A stretch of 64,000 nucleotides of DNA from Strigops habroptila. Lineage: Eukaryota > Chordata > Aves > Psittaciformes > Psittacidae. Positions 11,238-23,790 of the stretch are shown in pieces. Where the stretch lies: NCBI RefSeq assembly GCF_004027225.2, contig NC_044278.2:8618001-8682000 (forward strand). The letters are read 5' to 3'. The stretch's first letter is position 1, and each line of letters starts with the position of its first letter. Under the pieces are notes generated by a model. That model had not been told where the DNA came from, did not search any database, and saw nothing but the letters and a program-made list of their open reading frames with translations. Made by a program: the position numbers and the translations under genes.

Positions 11238-13244
11238 TTACTTCTTGCAGGCAATTTATTGGCTGCGTTTGACTCTCTTTTTGTGTTCATGGCTTGTCTA
11301 TGAATAGATTACTGGGTTTACTAATAGGCCTATAAATATAATTGGAAGTATGGCTCAGTCCAGTGAACAGTACTGATACTGATTGCAGGAGGAGACCTAC
11401 AGGTGCTGAAACATCAGCCTGGGATGGGTGAAAAGTCACAAAGCAAGAGGGTTTCTGCATTCAGCCCTCCACCAGCTCTGTAAGTGCTGCTTCCTGTAAC
11501 TGTTGTTTCTTATGTCACTGTCTGCTAGTGCACAAGGGCTGCGTTATAGCAGTGTTAGGACACCCACCTATACCATCATCACAGTATTTCATACTTATAC
11601 TCCTTGGCTTGAACATTCCATGGATTAAGGGTCATGGGCCCTTTGACAGCACCCCTCAGCCATTACCCACATGTATATTTCTCGGGGGAAGCAAGCATTC
11701 ATGCACGCACCTTCAGCTGTGTTACTTCTGCATTCCCAGTCTTGATTTGGCAGATCCTTCCTCGTGCAGCCAAGCTTTTTGCTGCAAGCTTTAGGAATGA
11801 AGCACATGCTTCATCACATCACTGTAGCGCTGCCAGAGATGCTTTCCTATGACTGTCCCCTGCATCCTGCCCCATCCAGATCCACTTTCTGCACTGCCTC
11901 CACACGCCAGACTTCCTATAGCTCCTACACACTATTCATCACACTGACTGAAACACTCAGCTCCTAGTAAGGTAGTTATTGTAGGCAAGTTAAAAGTCCT
12001 CCTTCACAGTCACTGCTGCCACATAAGTTTGTTCAACTCGCTGTATTAAAGTCATTAGTGCCAGGCAGCCCTGGAGAAATGCTTTATGTCATCATTTTCC
12101 TCTATACTACAGCAACCAGTTTTTTATACAGTTGGGGTAGCTACCTCAGAGTACCTCAGCACTTGCTGGAGGCTGCCTGTATTTACATCCTTTGCCACAC
12201 AAGAAACATCTTAGAGACATGATTAGAGGAAACTACATATTCAAGTACTTCCTTAAATTGAGGTTTTATTGAATTGGTCTTCATTGGTTAATTGGATAAT
12301 ATTTGATAATCATTGACTTCCAGTCCAGGGCTGCCAACAGAAACATTCAGGATTTTTTTCCCCTGTGGCCATCAAATTTCATTTTATGTCAGTCTCCTGT
12401 AAGGAGGATATAAACTCTCTTGACTGACTTGACCGAGCAGCAGAAGTTTTAGTTGACTGACCAGACCATGCTGGTTTGTCCCAGCACTGTGTCAGCATGA
12501 CAGATGACAAACAGCCAGATCAGCACAGCAGAGAAGAAGGAGGAGAAGGAGGAGGAGGAGGAGGAGTGCTAGTTAGTCTGTACAATTTCCTGGCACATAA
12601 GGTGTTACTGCTGAGGAAGAAATGATATATCCAGATGATATCTGACTTGATTACTCAGAGGTTTATGCGAGCTCTTTCCTTCACCTCCTGCTGGCTACTG
12701 AGGGATGAATGGAGTAACGGGGGTGCTCTGGGCACAAGAGCCTTCAAGAACCAGCAGCAGCAGGGTTGATGCAGTTGTCCTTATGCTAATGAAGTCTGGT
12801 GTTTGAAGGCAGTGATTCCTCCTGCGATCTGCTGGCATCGTCTCTTGACACTTCTCACCAGCTGGTGAGCAGGAAATGAAAGAGTGTTCTGGTGTCAGTG
12901 GAAAATAAGTGGCTGCAGTGTATATTCGAGTGGCTGGAGGTTTCATAATGCTGCCTTCAGTCTTCTACAGATATATGCAACCACGTATGAGCAGAATGGC
13001 CTCCACCTCAAAGCTACTACATTCTGTCAGAAACAAGCTGGAGCAGCCAGGCAGTCGCTTGACTGATGACACAAAGGGAAGGTGCTAAGAAGGCGAATGC
13101 AATATGAACTCAAGCTCAGCATGCTACAAACAAATCGAGCTGCTGCTCTGAAGTTGTGAAGAAAAGAGATTTTCCTATTACTTATACAGCAGTCTAGATA
13201 TCAGGGGAACAAGCAAGCTGGAAATGGAAATTCCCATTGATGAG
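11238..13244. other. 2 kb gene-free sequence with a GGA repeat
   Basis: I see nothing coding. A short (GGA)n microsatellite lies at 12531-12566. The 13.0-13.2 kb part may hold unrecognisable sequence from the 5' portion of the old LINE that follows. Confidence 0.35.
12531..12566 (+). repeat. (GGA)n microsatellite
   Basis: About twelve imperfect GGA/GAA units in tandem, all purine on the plus strand. It is likely to vary in length between individuals. Confidence 0.9.
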
Positions 13245-13430
13245 AAGAAATTTGATCTTATTGTCATTACCAAAACCTGCAGGGATTAGTCACATTACTT
13301 GGAATTTATAACAGTGTAGCTACAAACGTTTAAGGGAAAACAGTGGGTAAAGGCATAGCGATGACGCTCTGCATGAAAGATGCCACTGTGTTTTTTCAGT
13401 TACTTGAGTCTTCAGAGGAAAGACTGATCC
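13245..13430 (+). repeat. Decayed CR1/L3-type LINE, endonuclease region
   Basis: The run 'aatttgatcttattgtcatt', 'accaaaacctgcagggatta', 'gtcacattacttggaattta' resembles the endonuclease part of old CR1/L3 ORF2 (protein block FDLVGITETWWDESHDWN). It is followed by a region like the 'gctctgtatgtgaaagatgg' block. Both this and the RT fragment at 10690 are in plus orientation, but the 5' part lies downstream of the 3' part, so they are separate insertions. Frameshifts and stops are present throughout. Confidence 0.6.
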
Positions 13431-15083
13431 TTATATTTACTAGTAAAACTCCTAACGCCACAAAATTAACAATTTAATAATGATTCTGCTCATCTCTGTG
13501 GCATATGGAAATACGAACTACTGTTATTATGGAAGGATTCCAATTTGAAAAGGTGCTAGAGGTTTTATGCACTTAACAGGAAGCACCACGGATGCTTGTG
13601 AAGTTTAGAGATGAACATTTTCTACCGTGAAAACTTTACATTAGGGTTGAGGTAAAAGTCTACTGCTGTTCTCATTAGGAAGGACAAAGAATGAAATTCT
13701 GGTCAGGAAGCTGTTGGTGCACTCTGGAGGGTAAGTCTCAAGTCAGTAAGGGGTGCAAGCTGAGACAGATGTGGAAATCAGTACAAAGTAAGCAGTCACA
13801 CTTACTGAATGTATTCAAGAACACATTGCACTGATATGTGCAGGCTTGACAGGAAGCAACCTGGGAGCGATAAATAAAGAGAGCGAAGCATTGAGGACAA
13901 TTATAAATAACTTAGAAGAATGATAATCTCCTGAACTGCAAATTGGCATGAGAAGCTGTTCAATGATCCATGCTTAACAGCATGATTAGTGTATGACTGG
14001 TTAATAACAGTGTGGGGAAATGTCACTGAGAATAGCAGACATGTGCACCTGCATAAGCTTTTGGACAACATTAACAGAATAAACAGGTATGAAAAGGGTA
14101 GAAAGAAAGATTGCTTTTACGCTTGCAAGTGTCCCTGCACCTGCACAAAAGGTCTCACACTTGCCTGTCCAACTGATCACCTGGCTGATGGTTAATAAAA
14201 GGTTATACTCTCTGGATGCTCATTCAAACCTGTTGCAGCAGAAGCTGCCAACCCCTGGAAGCAGCTACAGGCACCAATGATCATGATTTGATTACACTGA
14301 ATATGAGCAAATGCAGTATGATGACAAGAGGTAACATACATAGATATGCATACTTGGCCCTCTGAAAAGGCTAACTGTGCAAATATCAAAAGTAAAGTAT
14401 ATTACAGATATGTATATATTTGTATAAATACTAATTTATGTATCACTGAGAACTGGGGGCTCCCTCAGGAAAGTTTCTCAGAGGTCTCAGGGAAGCCACT
14501 GTGGCACAATCACATAAAATGATGACAAGGGAGGAAAGCTCAGTAAGACTGAGCAGTAAGAGAGAGTGTGTAAAATTCAGAATGCTTATGTACCATATTG
14601 TGAGAAAAAGGGGGAAATGGAAACAACCAGTATTAACCAGAAGATTGAAGTTAAAAGTAGTTATACAGGAACCTAAAGATCATTCTGTATTTTATCTATT
14701 TGCCTTTTTATAGACAATAAATAGAAGAGGCAAAGTAAAAGAGGACAGTTATTACACTTGGGATGTCCCTTGCAGCCTCCAGAAGCCCAGATTGAGCAGG
14801 AAGGAGACAGGAAGGACATGCAAGGAACCTGACCAAATGCAAAGGGCTTTCTGGAGCAGTACAGGAATGAACGCTGCATCTGCGCTTGCCCCAAAAGAAA
14901 ACACATGTACATAAAAAACTTACTTTGTTGCAGCTGGGACATCCCTCATTTATGATATCAGGTAGCCCTAAAAAGGAAAAGCAAATAAGCAAGCAGGTCC
15001 ACGATGAGGGAATCTGAGGGCATATGTAACTGCCCAGCCACCTTCCCACTGGCAACCATAGGTATTGGGGAACATGGGGAGGA
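13431..15083. other. Gene-free sequence, possibly more eroded LINE
   Basis: The first several hundred bases may continue the old LINE, but I cannot match them. Short frames at 13989-14280 and 14708-15106 have no family resemblance. I see nothing else. Confidence 0.3.
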
Positions 15084-15120
15084 AGGTCCTTTCCAATCCT
15101 AACCATTCTATAATTCTACT
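15084..15120 (+). repeat. Very short CR1 3' tail
   Basis: 'aaggtcctttccaatcctaa' followed by 'ccattctataattct' is the extreme 3' end of a CR1 element, including a degenerate 8-bp terminal repeat. Only about 37 bp remain. This is consistent with extreme 5' truncation during insertion, which is common for CR1. Confidence 0.75.
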
Positions 15121-17332
15121 CAGACACCAGATCTGAACTTAGTGGCAAAAGCTCCAACCCCACCAAACCAAGAGAAAAGGGCTCAGAGCCTGTGCCCACT
15201 GCAGCAATCTTGTGGGAGCACCTCAGGAGGAGCAGAAGGGTTATAATGCCAGGGCTATACAGAGCCTTGCCACAGAGGAGCACAGGAAGCTGCAGGAGCA
15301 GGAGCGGGGCTCTGGTAAAACCTGTCCCCATGGTGTGTCTTTGGACAGGGAATGCTAGCAGGACAGAGGGAGTCAGGAGGGATGTGAGGTGAGGATGGTG
15401 AGGAAGGGAAATGGGTGCTCGGGGGGGTCCTCTCTGTTTTGCTAAGGGAGTGGGGGAAGTTTTTGCCCCTTTCCCTTGCTGAGGCAGCGTTCTGGGTGCC
15501 AGCATCAGCCTGATGCTGGATGTCACACTAACAGGTCCTTCTGGATGTGACATTTCGTAACAGTGCCTTTTCAGACCCTGGCATCACAGCTGACTCGCAC
15601 CCAGGCAGCCAGCAGGGCCAGGGATGCTGTCAGGATCACTCCCACATTCAATTACTCACAGCAGCCTGCGCACACACGTTGTCACTCAAGCTTACCTCCC
15701 CAGTCCCTTCCCAGAGACAGGGGTGCTTCCAGCAGCGGAGGGCTGCTGTTCATTAGAGGCACCGGTGCCTCTGTCCTGTCCTCTTTCCTGCCTGAAAAAC
15801 ATCACCCAAGGCAGCCAGGCTCCACAGGGAGGTAAAAAAGGGGATTAAATGACTGGATTATGTCCATCAGCTCCCACAGCCATTGTAGGAAGCACACAAG
15901 GGACTCTGGTTAATGCCAGGCCATGAGACTACGAGAAGCAGCAGGGGAGGAGACAGAGAATAAAGGAGTGCTGAACTGGGACCTGCAGTACTAGCCTAGG
16001 GCTTTGCACTTAGCAGCTCGTCTTCACAGAAGACAACTTCGTGGTGCTATACCAGTCAGCACTTCTCCCTCACTCCTTTTCCCTTTCATCTAGGTTGCTG
16101 CAGTTGCATTTAATGACACAACAGATGTATTCATTTGCATCTTTATACAGATCTCTAAGCTCTACAAAGGGGTGGGTGGGCGTGACCCCATTTCCCCAAA
16201 TTATTCAGCACCTTTCAGTTATGCATTTCTCTCTTTTCTAATGCCTTTTTGAAGCACAAGGGAGCAGCAGTGGAGAATTGCTCTGCCGTTTCCTCTGGAG
16301 CATCTGGGACCCGATCGCTCCCCTGCCTATGTGCATCTCCCTTGGAAGCCAACAGGAGCCACAGAGCTGTCTGTACACAGGCAGACTGCCTCCCCCGCCA
16401 TGTACACACACTTCCCAGAGATGGGGGAAAGGCACCGATTTACCTGACATACCCCCATGCTAAATGGAAGACGGCTATGGGGAAGAAGTAAGGAAAAAAC
16501 AAGCAACACCCTGTCTATTTATTGAGGGTGATGACAGCTCTGTTGCTGCCATCAAGAGATCTGTAGTCGCATTTATGGGATGTGGGTGAGTTAAAATATT
16601 TCCCTTCACCATCCGAAGGCGGTGTTTATGTGGAGCTGCTCAAAGCACACTCCATGCTGACGCAGGGCGACGCTACCACCGGCGTGGAAGATCTCTCAGC
16701 ATGGATGGGTGCTGGTGTGTGTTCTTCAGAGCTTTCTCTGCACTGATGCCCAGCTCCCTGCCCTCAGCCATGGGGTACCCAGCTAGAGGAAGAGGGTTTA
16801 AGTGGGTAGGGAATGGGTCTGCACACAGTGCCAGTTCCCATGGGAAAACACACAGTGCTGCATTACCCCTGAGACTGGAATACAGCATGGCCATGTCCTC
16901 ACAAATTAAGGACAGGAGACAAGGAGTGGAGAAGAAAGGAAGGGAGAAGAAGGTTGTTCCCCACTGACCTGTCATACATACCTCAACAACACATCATGGG
17001 AGCAGTCCCAGTTATCGTATGATGAAGTCAGATGCACAGGAAAAATAAACCCCCTGTCCTGACTCTTCTTATACCTGTCCCTCACTCAGGCCAGGTGGTT
17101 CTAGGGCCATGTGTTGGTGAGATGCTATTGGTGTGACACCCTGTGAGGGCAATGAATGAAGACACCTGAGAGAGAAACTCAGGTTTAATTTAGGGGCTGG
17201 GCTTTGTGTATAATGCTATGGCCACAGTTCTAATGTAATCCTGTCACTGCGTGTGTGCTGAGCACTGCTGTCAGTCAATGGTGCTTTGCATCAGTACATT
17301 TTCATATCAATATGTATGTTCTCTTGCTAACA
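15121..17332. other. GC-richer gene-free sequence
   Basis: Composition is somewhat richer in G and C than the flanks, which lengthens chance open frames on both strands (for example the 145-codon minus-strand frame at 15116-15553). No CpG island, exon or repeat is recognised. An octamer-like 'atttgcat' occurs near 16130. Confidence 0.35.
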
Positions 17333-17460
17333 CTATTATTATTATTTAGTATTTGCATTACTGTTGTGCCTCAAGGCTTCAGCAGGAACCACGTCCCCTT
17401 TGTGCCTGGTGTCACACACACAGAGAGAGGCAGACCCTGTTCTGCACAGCTTCCAGACTA
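17333..17460 (+). repeat. MIR-like ancient SINE
   Basis: 'attattattatttagtattt', 'gcattactgttgtgcctcaa' and then 'gtgcctggtgtcacacacac' and 'ctgcacagcttccaga' match, in order, an amniote MIR-like SINE. The matching blocks are the ATT-rich lead, 'gtattacggtagtgcctaga', the 'tgtgctaggcgctgtacaaa' block and 'ccccaaagagcttacaatct'. Divergence is high, as expected for a relic shared across amniotes. Confidence 0.65.
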
Positions 17461-18983
17461 AACACACCATAACAGGCACAGTCTGGGGAGCCTAGGGAAA
17501 AAAAAAAGCATTTGGAAGCCGAAGTGCTGGATCCAGCAAGCCAGCAGCAGAGCTGGGAGCAGACCTGGGCTTGTGGTGGCTTCATATTCAACACTCCTTC
17601 CCATTAGAATTTGCCAGTACCAAAACCTTGGCAACTTTGACTTCTTTTGGGGAAGAAAATGGAGGAGACATTTTACACGGTGGAAATTCCCCCGATCCCT
17701 CTCTCTGAATACCCCTATGTGCTGGAAGGCCAGGATGCACACAGATAGAGGAAAAAAAGTGCCTCAGGGAGGAGGGGGAAGTACATCCATCATTAGTCTG
17801 CCTGTGGGTCCCTCTCACTGACATCCCTGTGCAGAAACCAGTGGTGAGCCCTCCGAGGCCCATGGCATGGGACCCATTGCTCTAGCCCATGGCCACTCTT
17901 GGGAGTGTAACCTAAGCCTCGCATTGTATAATGTGAAATTTCTTCCCCCCACAAAGCCCTGCTTATGGGGATTGCCTCAGCACAGGAGGTTCTTCTCTTA
18001 CAACTTGAGTACCACTGCCAGGGGTTTGGTAGCAGTGGAGGGGACACATGCTACCTGACGTAGGAGAGGTGAGGAGCTACTCCATGCTGGTCCCAGTCAG
18101 TCCTGTCTGCCTCCATAATGGATGGCACCAACCCACTGCACCCCAACATTGTGGCCCCAGTCAGAGGGTCCCCAGACCTCCTCCTCCAGCAGTGCTAAGG
18201 GATGGTGGCACCATTGGGGCAGGAGGCTTGAAGGAAGGGACTCCATGCTGGAGGGAGCACGTGTATAATGCCTGTGCCTGTGGGGACCCACGCTGGAGCA
18301 GGGTATTAGTGATAAGGGAAGAGTAGGGGAAGAAAAGAGTGAAAAAACAGGAGTGACAGCAAGAAAGAGACCCCCTTCACTGTCCATCTCCTTACCCAAG
18401 GGACTGGCAGGGACCCAGTGTAAAATGCAGTGAAAATGGAGGGAGGGGGGCTGCTTGGACTGAGCCTGGGGAAAAGGGAAAAAAAGGGCTTCCCTTGGCA
18501 TTTAATTATCTCAGTTTTCTTCATTTTCCAACAACAAAATCAAGAAATAAAAGTTCATGTTAATTGGAAATAAATCAAATCCAGTGAAATTCCCTGAACT
18601 GAGACTGTTTTGCCTGCAATGAAAAAATGAAAAATGCCAGTGGAAAAAACTGGAGGTTTTTAGCTGACAAGGCTGTAAGGAAAAGCTTCAGAAAGCAATT
18701 TGAGATCATCGACAAAGCCCTCAAACCAGAAGTAGAGTGCAAAAAGCCCCCAGTGTTTCTCTTGTTGTAAATCTGCACACGGCCACTGAATGTGCAGGAA
18801 CAAACACCAGTAGATGACAATGGAGCCCAAGACTCTACGTCGAAGTCATCGCTGCTCAATGGATCTGGTGTGACCAAAGGAAGGTGGAATATCTTCAGAC
18901 AGGCTGGTTTCCAGTACTCATAACCAGCCAAAAAAGAAGCAAAATACTACTACATGTTCTCATTCCCTTTGCAGGCTGCATTG
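17461..18983. other. Gene-free sequence next to a candidate 3' exon
   Basis: If the minus-strand open frame at 18984-19322 is a real terminal exon, this block would include its 3' untranslated region. A second minus-strand frame (18575-18931) lies just beyond the stop and contains a CpG-bearing patch near 18838-18851, but it has no start or splice context of its own. No repeat is recognised. Confidence 0.3.
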
Positions 18984-19322
18984 CTAATCGATCAGGCTAG
19001 CCAGTGACCAGGCACGCTGGTAGATGAAATACCGGTAGATGCAAAAGCAGTAAGTCCCATCCATTGCACACTGGTTCCCCTGTGCATTGGTACACTGATC
19101 TGCACACATCAGCTGCATCTGCAGCCGTTCTGTAGCACAGCCACAGCAGCCATTTGTACAGAAATCCAGTAGATTACTGCTCAAAGCACAGAGCAGCCGT
19201 CTATCCAGATCAATAGAGCTGGGACGTCTGATGCAATTCAGCAAAGCCAGGGCACCTCTTCTGTCTCCCGGATGGCAAAATTCCCCTTTATTTTGACTGA
19301 GATTAGTTCTCTTCTGCTTGTG
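18984..19322 (-). other. Candidate cysteine-rich terminal coding exon
   Basis: On the minus strand an open frame of about 100 codons ends at the TAG at 18984-18986. Plausible acceptors are the AG before 19322 (after 'agctgctctc') and the AG before 19296 (after 'actaatct'). Within 19296-18984 there are twelve cysteines (even in number, clustered, including TNGCCGC and TYCFC), and several CpG dinucleotides in arginine codons, in a background where CpG is scarce. The content suggests a small disulfide-rich extracellular or secreted domain. There is no ATG near the start, so upstream exons would be needed; none is visible. I do not recognise the family. A chance open frame remains a real alternative. 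Confidence 0.3.
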
Positions 19323-20013
19323 CTGAGAGCAGCTATGTTTGTCTATCCTAATTGCCTTGCAGTCACTCTAACTCGAGCCTAGAAATGGTGTCCCTCAAAT
19401 AAAATCACAGAAATGTCCCTGTATAATCCAATACCAGCAGCAGCACCTGGGAAAAGAGAGAGATCTCAAGGTCTCACAGTGAAACGGCTGGTGAAATATA
19501 ATAACAGCAATAGCAGTCAGATTTATGTAAGTTTTACAAAATCAATAGTACTGGACTCTCCAAAATGACTTGAAAAGCGAGACCCCATACAAATGTAATT
19601 AAGCACAGATGGCAGCATGCTTTCTATGCTTGTGAACACCGCTGCAAAGCTGTGTTCACTTGAACGTGAACAGCAGTTGCCTTGAACTTGCTGTTGCTGA
19701 TGCGAAAATACCATTGTCACTAATCAAGGCTGTTTGTAATGTAACGGGCAATCATCCTTATGTTAATGGGGTTGGTGTGTGAGTTTCAATGCTCTGCAGG
19801 TAACAGGAGATAAGATGGAGTTGGTGAGGTAAAGTTTCACCTTTAACATCCAGACCTCATTCAGCTGACTTCTGCCTCATGTTTTCCCCAGGGTAATGTC
19901 AAAAGATTTCAGTACAAGATCATGACCCCTTCCCCACCGTGAAAGAACAGGACCATCTAAGGCATTGGGTGGGTTTGTGGCGCAGGTGAATGAGTGCTCT
20001 GCTGAGCACTTAC
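19323..20013. other. Gene-free spacer
   Basis: No exon or repeat is recognised. If the candidate exon at 18984-19322 is real, this is its upstream intron; the sequence next to the proposed acceptor is only modestly pyrimidine-rich. Confidence 0.3.
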
Positions 20014-20305
20014 AGAATCATAGAATCATAGAATGGTTTGGGTCGGAAAGGACCTTAAGATTATCCAGTTCCAACCCCCTGCCATGGGCACGGACACCTC
20101 ACACTGGACCATGTCGCCGAGGCTCTGTCCAGCCTGGCCTGAACACTGCCAGGGATGGAGCATTTATCACTTCTCTGGGCAACCTGTTCCAGCACTTCAC
20201 CACCTTCACAGTAAAGAACTTCTTCCTTATGCCTAACCTGAACTTCCCCCCAGTCATATCCTCCTGCAGCTTCATGCAATGGCCTTTTTCTCCTTGTGTC
20301 CCACA
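20014..20305 (-). repeat. CR1 LINE, antisense 3' fragment
   Basis: This begins with two clear terminal repeat units ('agaatcatagaatcataga'), then 'atggtttgggtcggaaagga', 'ccaaccccctgccatggg', 'cagcctggcctgaacactgc' and 'cagtaaagaacttcttcctt'. It is the reverse complement of the CR1 3' end, including the last part of ORF2. The overlapping open frames on both strands (up to 147 codons) are repeat-derived. Similarity fades after about 20300. Confidence 0.96.
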
Positions 20306-21000
20306 CCGCCAGCACTCACATCCCCTCCAGCTCACATCCCAGCTTACAGGGCCACACACGCAGCAGGGGATGAGAAAGCAGTCTGGAATTAAAACTGATA
20401 AAAGGTGACAAAATTCTAGTCAGTACACAAATCATAAACGTGGGTGGTTGAGAAACGGATGGAGGGAAAAGGGTGATAACACATTTTAATTTGTTCAGTC
20501 TTTCTTCACGCAATGTTTTGTTTTCCTGTTGAATAAAAGGCACATGGAGGTAGAGGGGTGGATGTCATAAAGCTGTCATCAGGCTGTTTTCCACACTTAT
20601 TTTCTGAAATTTGAAATGACACTGAGTTGAAATTTTGAAAAAAGAAAATTCTTCCCAGAGCTATCTGTACACCTCTGTCATCATCTTAAAAGGAGAGATG
20701 TATTTTTAACAGCCTCAGGGGAAAAAACATGTTAGGAAAGTTCAGGAAAGCCTCAGTGCTGTTAGCACCCAAAAATACTTCTAATCATTAAAGGCATTGC
20801 CTTTCTAACCTTCTCAGCTGACTCTAACACTCTCCCCTGGCTTTGACTAACATCTTACTCCACCAACACGGCAGTCTGTCTCTACAAACACACCCTGGGA
20901 TGTAAGCTCATGGGCAACGCATGCACTGCTAAAGCTGGGAGTTGTCACTCCTGTGCAGAACCGGCCTTGAAAGGCTCTATTCAAGCACAGATACCTAATG
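20306..21000. other. Gene-free spacer
   Basis: No coding or repeat signal is recognised between the CR1 copy and the possible MITE. Confidence 0.35.
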
Positions 21001-21174
21001 CAGTGGTTTTCAACTTATTCAGCCCTGCTAATGGCTTATGGGCTGTGTTGAAGGGAAACATAAAGGTAAAGAAAAGTCACTCTAATACCTCCAAAGCTAA
21101 GTTGATGATAAAGGGATCTCTACCAGTACTAGGCAATTTTTAGAGGTCCACAAATAGGACTGAAAACCATAGTG
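21001..21174. mobile_element. Possible hAT-type MITE
   Basis: The left end 'cagtggttttcaacttattc' resembles the terminal inverted repeat of hAT (Charlie-like) non-autonomous elements. The right end, read in reverse complement, is 'cactatggttttcagtcc', which is also TIR-like but has an insertion. The interior, about 150 bp, has no coding potential. No matching 8-bp target duplication is visible: left flank 'acctaatg', right flank 'aggtgctt'. The element would therefore be old. A chance pairing of short motifs is possible. Confidence 0.3.
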
Positions 21175-23579
21175 AGGTGCTTCAACCTGCACTAAAAGCA
21201 CCTGTATCAGTCTGCCTTTCTGAGATGCCAAATGCTTGCCGCTGGCTACTTCAGCATAAAAGGGTACCTTCCTAAAGGCCTAATAGTCAGAGCTGGTAGG
21301 AGCTTACTAAATTACCAGATTAGTCTAAATTAGAATTAGTCCTTCCACAACCAAGAAGTTGTGGAAAATTTAAAGTGAAGATTATAACTTTTTTTCTGTT
21401 TGTTTTCCAGTTTTGGTCTTTATTCCAATTCGGTTTTATATTTGTGTCCTCTCTTCTTTGGAGCTCTCTCATCTATTCATTGAATTGGTTTTCACTGTCA
21501 AACATATCATTTGCAGAAAACCTACTGAAATTGTTGGTGAGAAAGTATGGATTTGCTGTAATTGTTTTCATGAAAACTGGTAAACATAAAGTGTGGAAAA
21601 TTATGAATGTAAGCACCAGAAAATCAAACAGATTTTGCATAGTTGAGTTGCTGTCAACCTCCCCAAAACATAAGAACAAATGTTCTTACTTTTAAGGCTT
21701 TTTTTTGTTTGTTGGTTGTTTTTTTGGGGTTGTTTTTGCCATACTTACTTTTCCACTCACTGGACCATTCGTAGGGGTTTTTTCTGTTTAAAAGCCTGGA
21801 CTTTTTATAGTGGTGGTTGTGGTGACATAAGAAACAATCATGTAGTTACATTCCAATTTCATCAATCATCCTGTAAGACCATACTATTCCATTAGCAGGG
21901 TAGTTGGATGCTCAGCTTCCTGCAAGTGAGGCTGGATCTCCCACTTCAGTTTAGTGTGTGTGACTGACCCATTTCACACTCAGGAGATCTTGCCTGTTTG
22001 GATGATGAGCTTATAGGGGAAGGGAACATCTGCTCTCCACATTTGTGTGGAGCTGAATGCGCCGAAGATCTGTTCTTAGTTGACCATTACCAATGGTTAT
22101 AATCTTCATTAATAACAGAAAAGAATAACTTGGCTTAAGCATCAGGGATGCCTTCACCTATTGTTTAGGGTGTTGGTTTTTTTCCCTCCTTAAATTATTA
22201 AATGAAATTTTGCTTCATGAAGATCATTTAATTTTAAAAACATATACATATTATACAGTCACCAATATTTAAAAGAAGTGCATAAATTGAGGGGGATGAA
22301 TATTAAAACCAAATCTTAGTATGTGAGGTTATGTATCTGCCATTAGGTGGGCAAATTCAAGAATTCTGCCCTAAATAAGTGGGGATCAAGAGCCTGCACA
22401 AAAGGGAAGTTAAGGCCTAAAATGCTTTGTATGTGGAACTGCAATCAAAGCATAAATGCACTCATCTTCCTCCTTTTCCTCCCCCTCTAAATGCTCAGCA
22501 GTACTTGGCTTTAAAGCTCCTTTCCAGCAAAGCTGTAACAGAACTCGGGTCCCTGAAGATGAAGGATTTTTTCTTAGATCTTCCAAGCAACATTAGTTAA
22601 TAATGCTGTCTTCCCTCTTTCTTCATCATATACCTGTTTAAAAGGTACAAACATCTTCCAGTATACCAGCCTGACAGGACTCAGATAGGGGAAGATCAAT
22701 ATTTTATGGCCTTGGTAAGTGATTGCCTTTATGGCTTCAGCTGCATTTAGGATTTGCTCCCTCTCACGTATATCAGGCAGAGAAGCAATCACAGTGTTGC
22801 CTTAACTGGCTGCTTTTGTGTTTAAAGCAATGGTTTCTTGGGCTCATGCATTTCCATGCTTTCTTACTGAGATGCCTTGCTAGATTTTATCACACAGTCC
22901 CAGTTATCCCAGTTCACAGGGCCGTGAAATAGCCCAAGAAGTACCATGACACACATTTTGCTTATGAATATGCACTCATTCATGCTGATACTGTGACAAT
23001 CACATTACAGTCTCTGCAGCACTGCTGTCAAAGCCAGAGCTAGTCCAATAGCTTGTTCACTGTTCCCCTCCAGAGGGATTGGCTGCCACCAGAATGCACA
23101 TCCTGGCTTGGAAGGGTCTCTGCCTCCAGCAGCACCTCATCTTGGGACACCTGAGGGGTCAGCCTCACTCTGTGAGCAGGGAGAAGCAGGGGAAAGCAGG
23201 CAGTAACTGCTGGATCTGAACTACCCGAGCATCCTCAGAGGACCACATCACACCCCATGGCATTCATAGCAAGGGTTTCTACTGCTGCTTCACTTCTGGT
23301 CTGTCACTGCTTATTAATATATTTGCTGGTTCCAGTGTTTCCATGACTCTAAAGGCAAGCTTGCTCCAGTCACTGCTCTGCATTGTGTTTAAGTATATGC
23401 TTAGACCTTAACACATGCTTTCATCCTATAGAAGCCAAAGGGTACCAAGCACTGGCTTAAATACCTTCTGGAATGTAAACAGGGACCCAGGGCCCTGGCA
23501 AATGCAAATGAAAAGGAAGACTTTCTCTGTCAGTAAACAAAACAAAGCAAGCTGATTTTTAAACCTTTTGGCATGTCTG
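21175..23579. other. 2.4 kb gene-free AT-rich sequence
   Basis: Contains a T/G-rich low-complexity stretch near 21693-21737. Open frames (up to 106 codons at 21375-21695) are AT-rich readings without family resemblance. No repeat is recognised. Confidence 0.35.
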
Positions 23580-23790
23580 GGCATCTTTAGCACCACTGAT
23601 GAAGAATAAACAATGCAATTATTAATTATTGATGATCGCTAATAAGAATGATGATTATCATCACCATCATCCAGTCTTGCCATTCCTGCCACCTCTCTAA
23701 TCAGTGTGATCTTGCTGCTATTATACATAATTGCGATCTTCCAAGTCAGCGTAGGTGAGGCAGCAACCTTGCAGTGTAAATACTAAATAC
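23580..23790. promoter_or_regulatory. Candidate conserved non-coding element
   Basis: An AT-rich block has many homeodomain-like cores ('gcaattattaattattgat', 'cgctaataag', 'tacataattgcgatc') and retained CpGs, flanked by less patterned sequence. This pattern is typical of developmental enhancers in amniote gene deserts. The call is inference from motif content only. Alignment is needed to show conservation. Confidence 0.25.

Noticed and set aside
13679..13729. Small segment between 'ttctcattag' and 'gg|gtaagt'
   Set aside because: Lies in or next to eroded LINE sequence; short enough for chance splice-site pairing, and no CpG retention.
19965..20408. 147-codon plus-strand frame
   Set aside because: It reads antisense through a CR1 copy.
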